Shown here: positions 51,968 to 63,000 of the stretch, piece after piece
Layout: each line of letters begins with the position of its first letter
Numbering within the stretch: position 1 is the stretch's first letter
Assembly (NCBI GenBank): GCA_015057705.1
Contig: SVDU01000002.1
Span: forward strand, 62,001-126,000
Source of the DNA: Paenibacillaceae bacterium
GTDB taxonomy: Bacteria; Bacillota; Clostridia; Lachnospirales; Lachnospiraceae
DNA length: 64,000 nt
Direction: 5' to 3'
Program-made: the position numbers and the translations under genes
Notes under the pieces: generated by a model
What the model was told of the DNA's origin: nothing
What the model saw: the letters and a program-made list of their open reading frames with translations, nothing else
Database searches by the model: none

Positions 51968-51989
51968 AATCCGGAGAGATTCTATCTGA

Positions 51990-53657
51990 CTAAAATAACA
52001 GCACCAGCACCTGATATCCCTTTAGTAATAACTTCTTCCCAGCTTCTCTGACCGTATCGTAATTATTTAGCAGAATTTCCCGGTACGGTTCCACCAGATC
52101 TACTTCCTGTTCTTCCGTCTTAAAGTTTCCTATGACAAGAATCCGCTCATGTTCCCCGTTTCTATAGTAGGCCATGAGCCGGTCTGTTTCTAAATAAGCG
52201 GGTATCAGCTGGCCGTAAACAAAGGTATCTTTATATTCCTCATTCTTTCTTAGCGCAATCAGTTTTTTGTAAAAGTGAAAAACGGAATCAGGATCTGCAG
52301 ACTGATGCTTAAGATTAATGGCGGGATAGTCCTTACTGACTGGAAGCCAGGCCGTTCCTGTGGTAAAACCGGCGTTTTCACTGTCGTCCCATTGGAATGG
52401 TACCCTTGCATTATCCCGGCTGTAGCGCTTTACAGCCTCCAAAGCCTGTTCCTCTGACAAACCGTTTTTAACTGCTACCCGGTATTCTTCTAATGTGGAA
52501 ATATCGTCATACTGGTCGATACTTTCAAAGGAGACATTCTCCATACCGATTTCCTGCCCCTGATAGATGAATGGCATTCCTTTTAGCAGAAAATACAAAG
52601 CTGCCAGCATCTTTTTTGCAGCATCGGAGCACTCTCCCTCAGGAATATATCTGCTTACTCCCCTGGGTTCATCGTGATTTTCAATAATATTGGAAAGGAA
52701 GCCGATCCCCTCCGCTCTCTTCTGGCTGTCAAAGCAGCACTTTCTGTAATCGTCGGGAGTAACAGGACGATTGTCATACCAGCCTTTTTCACTTGCCCCG
52801 AATACGGTCTGACTGAAGTCAAAGATGCTGGAAAAGCATCCGTCTTCCCCTATAAAATCACACAGTTCTTCCTTTTTCTCATTAAAAACTTCACCCACGG
52901 TAAAAGCATCATATCTGTGAAAGGTGGCGTCCCGCATCTCCTTCAAATAATCCATAACGCCTTCATTTTCTTTTAGCATCAGCCTGCAGTCCGCCAGTCC
53001 GTCCTCCCGGTCAGACTCATAATCATGAAAAGGAAGTGCCTTTTTTATATTCATAATGGCATCAATCCGAAATCCAGCAATTCCTTTTTTCAGCCACCAG
53101 TTGATCATGTCGTAGATTTCTTTTCGCACCACTGGGTTTTCCCAGTTTAAATCCGGCTGTTTTTTATGAAAAAGGTGAAGGTAATAAAGGCCGGTATCCC
53201 CTATTTCTTCCCATGCACTTCCACCAAAATAGGACCGGATATTGGTAGGCTCTTTCCCATCTTTTCCTTCTCTGATGTAAAAATAATCTCCATATTCACT
53301 CTTAGGATCTTTCAATGCCTTCTGAAACCATTCATGTTCATCGGAGCAGTGGTTCACTACCAGATCAAGAATGAGATAGAGATTCCTTTTCTTCGCCTCA
53401 TCAATCAGTTCCTGCAACTCCTCCATGGTGCCGAACCGTGGATCAATCTGATAGTAATCGGAAATATCATATCCCTGATCTGCAAAGGGAGACTGATAGA
53501 TAGGTGAAAGCCAGATAATATCGATACCAAGTTCCTTTAAGTAATCCAGTTTTGAAATCACGCCTTTTAAATCTCCGATCCCGTCTCCGTTAGTATCGCG
53601 AAAGCTTTTCGGATAGATCTGATAGGCAACCTTATCATGCCACCATTGTTTTTTCAT
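51990..53657 (-). CDS. GH13 oligo-1,6-/alpha-glucosidase
   Basis: 555 aa, GH13_31-like. DLVVNHCSDEHEWF (region I), GFRIDAIMNI (nucleophile Asp), TVGEVFNEK (acid Glu), IENHDEPR (stabilising Asp). Cytoplasmic, no signal peptide. It releases glucose from isomaltose-type or maltose-type oligosaccharides. Last gene of an ABC transporter-GH13-GH13 operon. Confidence 0.92.
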   Translation of the reverse strand: MKKQWWHDKVAYQIYPKSFRDTNGDGIGDLKGVISKLDYLKELGIDIIWLSPIYQSPFADQGYDISDYYQIDPRFGTMEELQELIDEAKKRNLYLILDLVVNHCSDEHEWFQKALKDPKSEYGDYFYIREGKDGKEPTNIRSYFGGSAWEEIGDTGLYYLHLFHKKQPDLNWENPVVRKEIYDMINWWLKKGIAGFRIDAIMNIKKALPFHDYESDREDGLADCRLMLKENEGVMDYLKEMRDATFHRYDAFTVGEVFNEKKEELCDFIGEDGCFSSIFDFSQTVFGASEKGWYDNRPVTPDDYRKCCFDSQKRAEGIGFLSNIIENHDEPRGVSRYIPEGECSDAAKKMLAALYFLLKGMPFIYQGQEIGMENVSFESIDQYDDISTLEEYRVAVKNGLSEEQALEAVKRYSRDNARVPFQWDDSENAGFTTGTAWLPVSKDYPAINLKHQSADPDSVFHFYKKLIALRKNEEYKDTFVYGQLIPAYLETDRLMAYYRNGEHERILVIGNFKTEEQEVDLVEPYREILLNNYDTVREAGKKLLLKGYQVLVLLF

Positions 53658-53675
53658 TCTATTTCTCCATTCAGA

Positions 53676-55358
53676 TTATTTCTTTTGCAGGTAAAAGGCT
53701 GCCGCTTCATAGGGTAGCAGCCGGCTATGTCTTTGTTGCAAAGAGTCATTGTAGTTATGAATCAGGCACTTTGCATCCTCTCTAAAAAATTCTTCGGGTA
53801 AGGATACGGCTGCTTCCTCATCAGAAAAATTGCAAACCACCAGCAGTCGTTGTTCTCCCAGACTTCGAAGATAGGCAAATACCCGGGTGTCCTCTTTCAT
53901 AACCAGTTCATAATTTCCGTAAACAATAATCTCATAATTCTTCCGAAGCTCAATCAGCTTCCTGTAATAATGAAACACAGAGTTTTCATCTGCCAGTTCT
54001 TTTTGTGCATTAATTTCAATATAATTAGGGTTTACGGATATCCAGGGTACTGCATTGGTAAATCCGGCCTCCGGGCCATTATCCCACTGCATGGGAGTCC
54101 TTGCATGATCCCTGCTTTTGCACCGTAAATACCGCATCATTTTTTCATGGTTTACAAGGCCTTTTCCAGTAAGCTCTTTATAAGCATTGAGACTCTCAAT
54201 ATCCCGAAACTGGGATAATTCTGTAAATGGATAATTGGTCATCCCCAATTCCTCTCCCTGATAAATATAAGGAGTCCCTCTCATCATATGAAGGCAGGTT
54301 GCCAGCATCTTGGCGGAAACCTCTCTGTAACGGCTGCTGTCGTCGCCAAATCGGGAAACGGCTCTTGGCTGGTCATGGTTATCCCAGTATAAACTGTTCC
54401 AGGCATCGTCTCCCAGCTCCTCCTGCCATCTGGAGAGAATGCGTTTTAACCGCAGCAAATCCGGCTTTTTATCCGTCCACTTTAGAAGTTCTCCATCTCC
54501 CTCCACATGTTCAAAATGAAAGACCATATTTAATTCCTGTTCTCCTGCACCAGCATATTTTCTGGCTTCCTCCACCGTTACCCCTGCAGTCTCACCGACT
54601 GTCATCAAATCATATTTAGACAAAACCTTTTTATACATTTCTTTCAGATAGGTATGCACCTTTGGTCCATGGACTGCGTAGGGGGAAAAATCCCCATAAA
54701 GCCCTTCCTTCACCTCTCCATCTGGAAGGGTAGGAGTTTTGGATATCATACTGATTACATCCATTCGAAATCCATCGATTCCTTTTTTGCACCACCAGTC
54801 CATCATTTCAAAAACTTCATTTCTGACAGCCTCATTCTCCCAGTTTAAATCCGGCTGCTTTGGGGAGAACAGATGAAGGTAAAACATACCGGTTTTCTCA
54901 TCCTTTTCCCATGCAGAACCTCCAAAGCAGGAACCCCAGTTATTGGGCGGATCTTTTTCTCCTTTCCCCTCTCTCCAGATGTAATAATCCCGGTAAGGAT
55001 TCTCCTTGCTGCTCCGGCTCTCCAGGAACCACGGATGCTCATCAGAGGTATGATTTACAACCAGATCCATAATAATCCGGATTCCATTTTCATGAGCCTC
55101 TTTTAACAGATTATCAAAATCATTCATGGATCCGAACTCATCCATAACCTTTTTGTAATCACTAATGTCATAACCATTATCATCATTAGGGGATTGATAT
55201 ACAGGTGACAGCCAGATTACGTCAATTCCTAACAGTCTTAAATAGGAAAGCTTCTGCCTGATCCCGTTTAAGTCGCCGATCCCATCTCCGTTGCTGTCTT
55301 TAAAACTTCTGGGATAGATCTGATATACGATTGCCTCTTTCCACCATTTTCGTTCCAT
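53676..55358 (-). CDS. GH13 alpha-glucosidase (paralogue)
   Basis: 560 aa from ATG 55358, which has AAAAGGAG at 7 nt. Catalytic motifs: DLVVNHTSDEHPWF, GFRMDVISMI, TVGETAGV, WDNHDQPR. It resembles the downstream enzyme but the active-site flanks differ (GETAGV against GEVFNE), so bond preference may differ. Lies between permease and second GH13. Confidence 0.92.
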   Translation of the reverse strand: MERKWWKEAIVYQIYPRSFKDSNGDGIGDLNGIRQKLSYLRLLGIDVIWLSPVYQSPNDDNGYDISDYKKVMDEFGSMNDFDNLLKEAHENGIRIIMDLVVNHTSDEHPWFLESRSSKENPYRDYYIWREGKGEKDPPNNWGSCFGGSAWEKDEKTGMFYLHLFSPKQPDLNWENEAVRNEVFEMMDWWCKKGIDGFRMDVISMISKTPTLPDGEVKEGLYGDFSPYAVHGPKVHTYLKEMYKKVLSKYDLMTVGETAGVTVEEARKYAGAGEQELNMVFHFEHVEGDGELLKWTDKKPDLLRLKRILSRWQEELGDDAWNSLYWDNHDQPRAVSRFGDDSSRYREVSAKMLATCLHMMRGTPYIYQGEELGMTNYPFTELSQFRDIESLNAYKELTGKGLVNHEKMMRYLRCKSRDHARTPMQWDNGPEAGFTNAVPWISVNPNYIEINAQKELADENSVFHYYRKLIELRKNYEIIVYGNYELVMKEDTRVFAYLRSLGEQRLLVVCNFSDEEAAVSLPEEFFREDAKCLIHNYNDSLQQRHSRLLPYEAAAFYLQKK

Positions 55359-55374
55359 CTCGGACTCCTTTTCA

Positions 55375-56265
55375 TTATTTAATTGCCCCATCTACCATTC
55401 CCTGTATAATCTGCCTCTGGGCGCATAAAAACAGAATCACAATGGGAATCATGGCAAGAAACGCGGCTGCCAGGATTAGATCCCACTGTTTGACATAGGA
55501 GCCTACAAAGCTGCTCACTGCGACAGGCAGGGTTTTGATTCTTCCATTGAGCCCCAGCATCAGGGATGGAAGAAGGTAATCGTTCCAGATCCAGATTCCG
55601 TTGAGAATCAGCACAGTCATCTGCACAGGCTTTAACAGAGGAAAAACGATCTGGAAAAATGTATTTTCCGGACTGCAGCCATCAATCCAGGCTGCTTCCT
55701 CCAGTTCTTTTGGAATTCCCTTTATAAATCCATGAAGAATAAACACAGATAAGGAGCCTCCAAATCCCAGATAGGCTGTAATAATACCGGTATAGCTGCT
55801 TAGCAGAGGAATCCCTGTAAATTCTGATACCTTACGAAACGTAGACAAAAGAGGAAGCATGACCACCTGAAACGGGATAACCATGGCTGCCACAAACATC
55901 ATGAAAATAACCTGGGACCATTTTGTCTTGTTCCGAACCAGCACCCATGCCGCCATACTGGAAAATAAGGTCAGTAAAACAAGACTGACTGCGGTGATGT
56001 ACAAAGAACTTCCAAAGGATTTCCAATAGCTGAAATTCTGGTTGCCAATGACATTTTTTAAGTTAATAAACAGTTGTCCCCAGTCAGACGGAGGTGCAAT
56101 GGGGCTGATTACGATATCTGCACTTTTTTTCGCTGCATTAAATATGACAAGAATAAAAGGAGACAGAACAGTCAGTGACAGTATGAGACCAATCAGTTCA
56201 GGAATCAGATGTTTTGACCGATTTGCGTCCCATGTTGTTTTGTTCCGCCGGGAATCTTCTTTCAT
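55375..56265 (-). CDS. Sugar ABC transporter permease (MalG-like)
   Basis: 296 aa with six helices and the EAA loop ELEEAAWIDGCSPENTFFQIVFPLLKP. The start overlaps the MalF-like stop by 4 bp (ATGA), so it is translationally coupled. Likely imports an alpha-glucoside given the downstream GH13 pair. Confidence 0.93.
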   Translation of the reverse strand: MKEDSRRNKTTWDANRSKHLIPELIGLILSLTVLSPFILVIFNAAKKSADIVISPIAPPSDWGQLFINLKNVIGNQNFSYWKSFGSSLYITAVSLVLLTLFSSMAAWVLVRNKTKWSQVIFMMFVAAMVIPFQVVMLPLLSTFRKVSEFTGIPLLSSYTGIITAYLGFGGSLSVFILHGFIKGIPKELEEAAWIDGCSPENTFFQIVFPLLKPVQMTVLILNGIWIWNDYLLPSLMLGLNGRIKTLPVAVSSFVGSYVKQWDLILAAAFLAMIPIVILFLCAQRQIIQGMVDGAIK

Positions 56266-57302
56266 AATTCCACCTCCCTTTTTTTACTGATGGAAACCTG
56301 GGTAAGAGATACGGCTGCCAGAATGAGAAAGAAAACCACTGCCTTTGTCTGCCCTTCCGCATATCTGTTTCTGGCGATTGCCGTATTATAAATATTAAGA
56401 GCCAGAAACTCTGTGGAAGCCACTGCCTTTGCTCCAAGAACCCGGCTGGGCGCTCCATTTGTAATGGCATAGTTTAAATCGAACTGCTTAAAGGAATTGA
56501 CCAGGGTAAGAAAGATACAAACCGTGAAAGTATTGGCAATCATAGGCAGCTTGATGTGTAAGAGAGTTTTTAACGCTCCTGCCCCGTCAACAGCCGACGC
56601 TTCCAGAATATCTCTTGGAACACCCTGAAGACCGGTAACATAAATCATCATAATATAGCCGGCGTACTGCCATGTACTGACAATGAGAATTGCAAAAAAT
56701 GCCAGATTGGGACTGGTCAGCATGGAAACACTTCCTGCCACCAGGCTTGTGTACACTTTATTAAAGATAAACTGCCACACATATCCCAGTACGATTCCTC
56801 CGATTAAGTTAGGGAGAAAAAAGGAAGCTCTGTAGAAATTTCTTCCCTTTACCCCTGAGGTACATAAAATTGCCAGGAAAAACGCAGCTAAATTGACAGA
56901 AACCATATTAAAGACCGTAAATAAGAATGTAATTAACAGCGAGTATAAATAATCAGGAGCATGAAACATCTGTCCATAATTCTTAAGACCAACAAACTGG
57001 GTAAACTTAATTCCATTCCAGTCCGTAAATGAATAAAAAATACCAAATATAAAAGGGATCAGCACGGTTATGAAAAAAGCGCCTATGAGAGGCAGCAGAA
57101 ATAAACCATTTACGATCACCCTGTGCTTTTTTCCAGGAATCAGATAAAGACTAATCAGAAGCAGAAGCAGCCCTCCCGCAAGTAAGGGACCCCTTCCCCA
57201 AAAATCCCTGTTGTAAAAATCAAAATACAGCCCACAGCAAACCATTGCTGCACCTATCACTGCCGGCAGATATGTCGTTATCTTTTTTGCTTTTCCCTCC
57301 AT
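56262..57302 (-). CDS. Sugar ABC transporter permease (MalF-like) with extra N-terminal helices
   Basis: 346 aa, larger than typical 290-300 aa homologues because about two or three additional hydrophobic segments (residues 1-60) precede the usual six. EAA loop DILEASAVDGAGALKTLLHIKLPM. Operon partner of the MalG-like permease. Confidence 0.9.
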   Translation of the reverse strand: MEGKAKKITTYLPAVIGAAMVCCGLYFDFYNRDFWGRGPLLAGGLLLLLISLYLIPGKKHRVIVNGLFLLPLIGAFFITVLIPFIFGIFYSFTDWNGIKFTQFVGLKNYGQMFHAPDYLYSLLITFLFTVFNMVSVNLAAFFLAILCTSGVKGRNFYRASFFLPNLIGGIVLGYVWQFIFNKVYTSLVAGSVSMLTSPNLAFFAILIVSTWQYAGYIMMIYVTGLQGVPRDILEASAVDGAGALKTLLHIKLPMIANTFTVCIFLTLVNSFKQFDLNYAITNGAPSRVLGAKAVASTEFLALNIYNTAIARNRYAEGQTKAVVFFLILAAVSLTQVSISKKREVEL

Positions 57303-57346
57303 ACGATTTCTCCTTTATCTCTGCTTTCACGTTACCATATGGATAC

Positions 57347-57365
57347 GGGCGGCTTTTGGCCGCCC
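57347..57365 (-). promoter_or_regulatory. Stem-loop between binding protein and permease genes
   Basis: GGGCGGC/GCCGCCC perfect 7-bp G+C stem, no U-tract, 9 bp after the binding-protein stop. Such hairpins in sugar ABC operons protect the upstream mRNA and give high binding-protein levels. Confidence 0.6.
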
Positions 57366-57373
57366 CACCCCAG

Positions 57374-58714
57374 TTATTTTTTTACATAGTCTGCAATGGC
57401 CGTCTGCATCATGTTTACGAATCCATCTTTGTCAATCTCACCTTTTGCATACAGCTCAAACACTTTACCTGTGGCATTCATGGAGATTCCTTCCGGCATC
57501 TTCGTCCATTCCCAGGAATAAGTGTTTCCTGCATCCACATAGGTCTTCAGACTCATGGCCAAAGGTGTCCCCGGACTAACTTTGCAGGTAGTATAAGGCG
57601 AAATCATACCGCAGTCACTTACCAGACATTCCTGTCCTTCTTCTGTCAGGGCAAGTTCTTTTAAGAAAGCTTTGCATGCATCGATATTTGTGCCTTTATT
57701 ATAAACAGCCCACCAGGATGGACAGTCTGCAAGAACACCTTTCATCTCTTCCTTTGTAAATGCCAGAGGAGCGATTCCACATTCAAACTTCACACTATAA
57801 TCAGGAAGAGATGGATCAATCCAGTTCCCCTGGGTGATAAATGCAGTCTTTCCCTGTGCCCACAGAGCCAGCTGATCGTCATAAGTTCCGGATATCAGAG
57901 TATTCTTATCCGAATAATCAAACAGAAGCTTCATAAAATCTGCAAACTGTCCAAGACGCTCTGTGTCTGTCTTTCCCGATTTTAACTGATCAATATAAGT
58001 GGTGTCCCCTCTCTTTAACCCGCCTGATAAATAGTAACCAAACAGATGGTTTCCTGTTGACCAGTACATCTGTCCGGATTCAGCTGCAACCGAGCAGACA
58101 GCAGACAGTCCCAGTTCTCCCTTTTTTTGATCGATGACCTCAAAAGCCTTCTTAAACCCGTCATAATTAGTAAGAGAAGCCGGATTGATTCCTGCCGCTT
58201 TTAAAACGTCTTTATTATATGTAATGCCATATCCTTCTACTGCATAAGGAAATCCTACGGTTTTTCCATCCTCTGACTTAAAACCAAACTCTGTCTGGGA
58301 AGCCCATTCCTCCCCGCTTAAGTCGGTCATATAATCTTTCCAGGTCTGATAATCTCCTTCGCCGCCAAATACAAATAAATCCGGCATATTGCCTGCTGCC
58401 AAGTATCCCTTCATGGTTCCATTGATGTCAACTCCGCCTCCAAGGGACTCAATTACAACCTCCTGTCCGGTCTTCTCCTGATACTTTTTAGCAAAGGCCT
58501 TTAAAGGCTCGTCGATTTCGATTTTTCCGTTTACAATCCGAATCGCCTGTCCCCCGGACTTAGCCTGGCTCTGACTCTCGCTCTTGCTGTCTGCAGACTG
58601 GCTTCCCGCAGAGGAGGCCGCGGTTCCATCTGACTGTGCGCTCTTTCCACAACCTGCAAGTGATAAAACAGCCGCTGCTCCCGCCATCGCCATAACCCAT
58701 AAGTATTTCTTCAT
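57374..58714 (-). CDS. Sugar-binding lipoprotein of ABC transporter
   Basis: 446 aa from ATG 58714. Lipobox SLAGCG, Ser/Gln-rich linker, mature domain with IEIDEPLKAFAKKYQEKTGQEVVIESLGG and the MalE-like YNKDVLKAAGINPASLTNYDGFKKAFEVI. Delivers an oligosaccharide, likely alpha-glucoside, to the two permeases. A LacI operator lies in its promoter. Confidence 0.9.
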   Translation of the reverse strand: MKKYLWVMAMAGAAAVLSLAGCGKSAQSDGTAASSAGSQSADSKSESQSQAKSGGQAIRIVNGKIEIDEPLKAFAKKYQEKTGQEVVIESLGGGVDINGTMKGYLAAGNMPDLFVFGGEGDYQTWKDYMTDLSGEEWASQTEFGFKSEDGKTVGFPYAVEGYGITYNKDVLKAAGINPASLTNYDGFKKAFEVIDQKKGELGLSAVCSVAAESGQMYWSTGNHLFGYYLSGGLKRGDTTYIDQLKSGKTDTERLGQFADFMKLLFDYSDKNTLISGTYDDQLALWAQGKTAFITQGNWIDPSLPDYSVKFECGIAPLAFTKEEMKGVLADCPSWWAVYNKGTNIDACKAFLKELALTEEGQECLVSDCGMISPYTTCKVSPGTPLAMSLKTYVDAGNTYSWEWTKMPEGISMNATGKVFELYAKGEIDKDGFVNMMQTAIADYVKK

Positions 58715-58773
58715 AATATACCCTCCATTATAAAATATGCTGTCAAAAAGTGATATTTTAATAAATATATTGT

Positions 58774-58791
58774 AACTTATGCGCATAAGTT
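58774..58791. promoter_or_regulatory. LacI-family operator of the alpha-glucoside operon
   Basis: AACTTATGCGCATAAGTT, an 18-bp perfect palindrome with central CG, adjacent to a minus-strand -10-like TACAAT (58773-58768). It lies between the sugar operon and the LacI gene upstream; that LacI is the likely binder. Confidence 0.7.
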
Positions 58792-58873
58792 CTATATAAA
58801 GTATATTAGCACTTTATGGAGGATATAACAAGAGTTTTTTCGTTCATTTTCCAAGTTATTTTTGAAACAAAAA

Positions 58874-58897
58874 AAGGCTCCTCTGACAGGAACCCTT
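58874..58897 (-). terminator. Terminator overlapping the LacI stop codon
   Basis: AAGG-GTTCC/GGAG-CCTT imperfect stem on the minus strand followed by TTTTTTTG. Confidence 0.6.
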
Positions 58898-59909
58898 ACA
58901 TTTTTCTCACGGAAGAACGCTCTACGATAAAAACCGGAAGCTGTTCAAAATTTGCCCCGTAATCCTCTTCATTTATGATATGAAACAGCTTCTCCACCGT
59001 AATCCGGCTCTTTTCCGTTACATCCTGGTGAACAGTGGTCAGTGCAGGCCTTACCAGACGGCTGCAGACATTATCATCAAACCCTACGATGGAAAGTTCT
59101 TGTGGAATTTTCATTCCACGGTCCTTTAGATCATTTAAAATAAAAGCAGCATAATAATCCGATGCGCAGATAAAGGCGGTAAAGTCCCCTGCTCGTTCAT
59201 ATGCCTGGGATAATATTTGTGACAAATCAGCACCGCTTGGTTTCAGCCTGATAAAATTATCATCGTTCCATGGCAGTCCGGCACTGGTCAGTGCATCCCG
59301 GTATCCCATAAACCGCTGATAGTCTACTCCCATACAGTTATCTGCCAGAAATGCAATTTTGTGGTGGCCGGACTGCAAAAGATATTCTGTAATCTCCCTG
59401 CCGCCTTTTCTGTCATCAATTCCAACATTCACGTATTCAAAGGGAACATCTTCAAAATAGGCATCCACAAAAACCATGGGCTTTTTCATCTTCTGATTTA
59501 ACAATTCCCCGTCTTCCTTCTGCATTCCAAGAAGAATCAGACCATCTACATTCCAGCTGGATACCGAGCTGATAATCTCCCCTATGTCACTGGATACATA
59601 AAGCATGGTAAAATATCCCTTTGCACGTACATACCGTTCCACAGCTCCGATCAGTTCCCCTGCAAAAGGATCTTTTACAAAGTTATCGTACTTATTTTCG
59701 CTGGCTTTCATCGCCAGACCGATGATTCCGGACCGGTTACTGGCCAGATTTCTGGCATTTCTATTTGGAACATAGTCATATTCTTCAATCAGCTTCTTCA
59801 CCTTTTCCACCATAACAGGGGATACTTCCCCCTCTTTTCCATGAATCACATTGGAAACGGTGGTTGTGCTGGTGCCAAGTAATTCCGCCATTTTTTTAAT
59901 AGTAATCAT
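58896..59909 (-). CDS. LacI-family transcriptional regulator
   Basis: 337 aa. N-terminal HTH ITIKKMAELLGTSTTTVSNVIHGKEGEVSP, hinge RNARNLASNRSGIIGLAM, and PBP1-like domain ending GFDDNVCSRLVRPALTTVHQDV. It lies between the alpha-mannosidase gene and the ABC/GH13 operon and probably represses the latter through the palindrome at 58774. Its ribosome site is part of a 12-bp inverted repeat. Confidence 0.93.
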   Translation of the reverse strand: MITIKKMAELLGTSTTTVSNVIHGKEGEVSPVMVEKVKKLIEEYDYVPNRNARNLASNRSGIIGLAMKASENKYDNFVKDPFAGELIGAVERYVRAKGYFTMLYVSSDIGEIISSVSSWNVDGLILLGMQKEDGELLNQKMKKPMVFVDAYFEDVPFEYVNVGIDDRKGGREITEYLLQSGHHKIAFLADNCMGVDYQRFMGYRDALTSAGLPWNDDNFIRLKPSGADLSQILSQAYERAGDFTAFICASDYYAAFILNDLKDRGMKIPQELSIVGFDDNVCSRLVRPALTTVHQDVTEKSRITVEKLFHIINEEDYGANFEQLPVFIVERSSVRKM

Positions 59910-59957
59910 TCCATGCTCCTTCCTCTTCCTGCAAACCCGCTAGAATTTCTCTTATCC

Positions 59958-59986
59958 ATTCTATTACGGGTTGTTGATTTATGCAA
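59958..59986 (-). promoter_or_regulatory. Promoter of the LacI gene
   Basis: Minus-strand TTGCAT (59986-59981), exactly 17 bp, TAGAAT (59963-59958), 49 bp before the start codon. Confidence 0.6.
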
Positions 59987-60011
59987 GCAGGAAGGAGCAT
60001 GAGCAGATTAC

Positions 60012-63000
60012 CTATTTCAGTTTTATTTTCCAGGTTTTAATTTCATAAGGCTTTATGGTATAGGATGCGATGGCATCTGAAAATGGGATTTCCTGTTCTT
60101 CCTCTTCCAGCATGCTGCATTCCCAAACTCCAAGAATCTTAGTTCCAAAGATCATCTTTCCCGTGGTTCGCTGGTTTGCAGTCTCATAGAATCGGATGAT
60201 CATATTATCGCCGTTTCGTTCTTCTTTTACCACTTCAATGATTACATTGTCTGCATCCGTTTTAACAAGAGAAAATGTACCTGGCAGACTGCCTTCATCC
60301 GATTCCTTTATTCTTGCAGTCATGGGATTATTAAGAAGATAAGCCCTTTTTGGGGTACCAGCCTCTTTCCAGTCCCCCTTATGGGGATAAATGGAAAATA
60401 CAAAGCTGTGGTGTTCCTTATCTGCATCTGGATTTGGATATACCGCTGATTTTAACATGGAAATTCCAATCTCTCCATTGTGAACGTGGCAGCCATACTT
60501 ACAGTCATTTAACACACTGACTCCGTAATCCCCCTCGGAAACATCAAGCCATTTATGCATGCAGACCTCAAATCTGGCATAATCCCACATAGTGTTATAA
60601 TGGGTTTTCCGCTTCACATTTCCATACTGAATATCAAAGACTGCCTCGTCTGTATGAACGTCAACGGGTATGATGGCTTTCATAAAGATATTTTTTTCTT
60701 TCCAGTCGATCTCGTTGCGAATTAGAATCTCAGGGCTGTCAAAGTTAAGAGAAATATACTGGCAGATAACAGAATCCAGGTATTTTCTCTTTACACTGAC
60801 CGTGGCACGGACCGGGCCGTTTTCCACCAGTTCCATGGAGGCGACATCGGTAATTTCCCAGGATTTCTCCACATAATAATTATTTACATCCCAGGCATCG
60901 TAATTGTGGGGACGATCTTCATAGGTCATCAGCACATTGGCGCATTTCTGATCCGGAAGGACTTCACGCTCCATAACCTTATCGTAGATGGAGGATATCT
61001 GCCCTTTCTCATTTAAAACAACACGGAGGAACTGGTTCTCCAGATGCTTCACGTCTGCCGTGAGCGTGGTCTCAGCCTCATTTCCATTATCTTCAGTCAA
61101 AACAAAGGTGCGATAGCCCTTTGAAGGTACCCCGGATACCCCAAAGAGCAGAGTTCCATCTTCTGTTATCTGAACCGGCAGCCTGTTCTCTCCGTCTGTG
61201 ACTCCAGGGTTTTTCATGCCTTCCGGCAGCTTTATGGTTACCAGTCCTTCCCCTGAGACACTGTTGGGATTAAAGACAGCCAGAGTGTTTTTAGTCCCGG
61301 CTATCTGTTTCGTCACTTCTTCCAAAGCCAGATCCACTAATTCTTTACCGGTCTTTGTAATCTTCTCATACTCGTTTCTGGAATCCTCATATACCTCTTT
61401 GATGGATGAGCCTGGGAGAATATCATGAAACTGATTTCTTAAAATAACTTCCCAGCTTTCATCTATGGTTTTTTTGGGATAGGAACTGTTTGTCAGTATC
61501 CGGTTCAGCATTCCGAAGCATTCCGCATTTTCAAAAAGGAACTCAGACTTACGGTTGTATTTTTTATTTCTTGCCATAGAGGTATAGGTTCCCCTGTGAT
61601 ATTCCAGGTAAAGCTCTCCTACCCAGGAGGGCAGATACTTTTGTCCCTTTACGTCCTGTTCCAGATTTTCAAAAAATTGTCTGGAGGTTGTCATTTGGGT
61701 TTTAGGACAGCCCGGAATTCCTTTTTCAAGCCTTCTCTGGTTTTCCAGCATATCTTTTGTAGGACCACCGCCTCCGTCACCGTACCCAAAGGACATCAGC
61801 ACTTCATCATTTAAGTATTTCTGACTATACCGTTCCCAGGCACCTTTTACATAGGTGGGATTTAAATACGCGTTATAGGTGGTAAAATGCTCTGTCTCCG
61901 TTCCCCCTAAAACTGCCGCCTTATTATATTCCCTGCTGGGGCTGAAGTGAGTCAGGATTTTAGTTCCGTCAATTCCCTCCCAGTAGAAGGTGTCATAGGG
62001 CATTTTATTAAATTCATTCCAGCTGATTTTAGTTGTCATAAAGTACCGGATTCCACATTTTTTCATAATCTGGGGCAGCGCCGCCGAATAACCAAATACA
62101 TCTGGAAGCCACAAAATCACATTGTCTGTTCCAAACTCTTCCCGGAAGAATTCCTTTCCGTGAAGGAACTGCCTGACCAGTGATTCTCCAGAAGATAAGT
62201 TGCAGTCCGCCTCCACAAACATGCCGCCCTCTGTTTCCCATCTTCCCTCTGTCACACGTTTCTTAATCTCTTCATAGACATCGGGAGCGTTCTTTTTCAC
62301 ATATTTGTAAAGCTGGGGCTGGCTGGACATGAAGACATATTCCGGATACTGTCTCATCAGTTCCAGAACTGTAGAAAAGCTTCTCACTGCTTTATCTTCT
62401 GTAACAGCCAGAGTCCACAGCCACGCCACATCAATGTGGGTATGTCCAACACAGCATATGGTTTTACTTTCTTCGCCACAGTAGCGGTCATAAAATGCTT
62501 CCTTCATATAGCTGGAAGCCTTTTTTAAGCTCTCATAGTATTCCGGTGAATACTCTTTTCTTAAATCCAGCAGATTCAAAGATTCATTTGCTGCCGATAA
62601 AATGGCAATGCAGCTGCTGTCACCGTCAGGCAGCAGTTTTGCTGCTTCATAGGGAACGGATACATCATAAAAATACTGTTCCGTCTCCTGGTCGAGAATG
62701 CGGATTTTAGAATCCATCACCAGCTTAAAATTCTGGTCTCCCGTAAAAGCAGATAAAATAATCCGGAAGGTTTCTCCTGCTTTTGCCTGTCTTGTTAAAA
62801 GCACTTCCCGATGATTTACATCAAGCCCCTGGCGCCTGATTCCATTTATATAAATGGTAAACTGGGGATTGGTAGCATCCCAGAAGCCTTCCCTTCCTGT
62901 CCGCAGTTCATAAACCACACACTGGTCTTCCCATTCCTCCGGTATGGTAACTTCCGTTTCAAACCAGTAATACTCCCTGTGTCCACCCCAAAGTTCTTCT

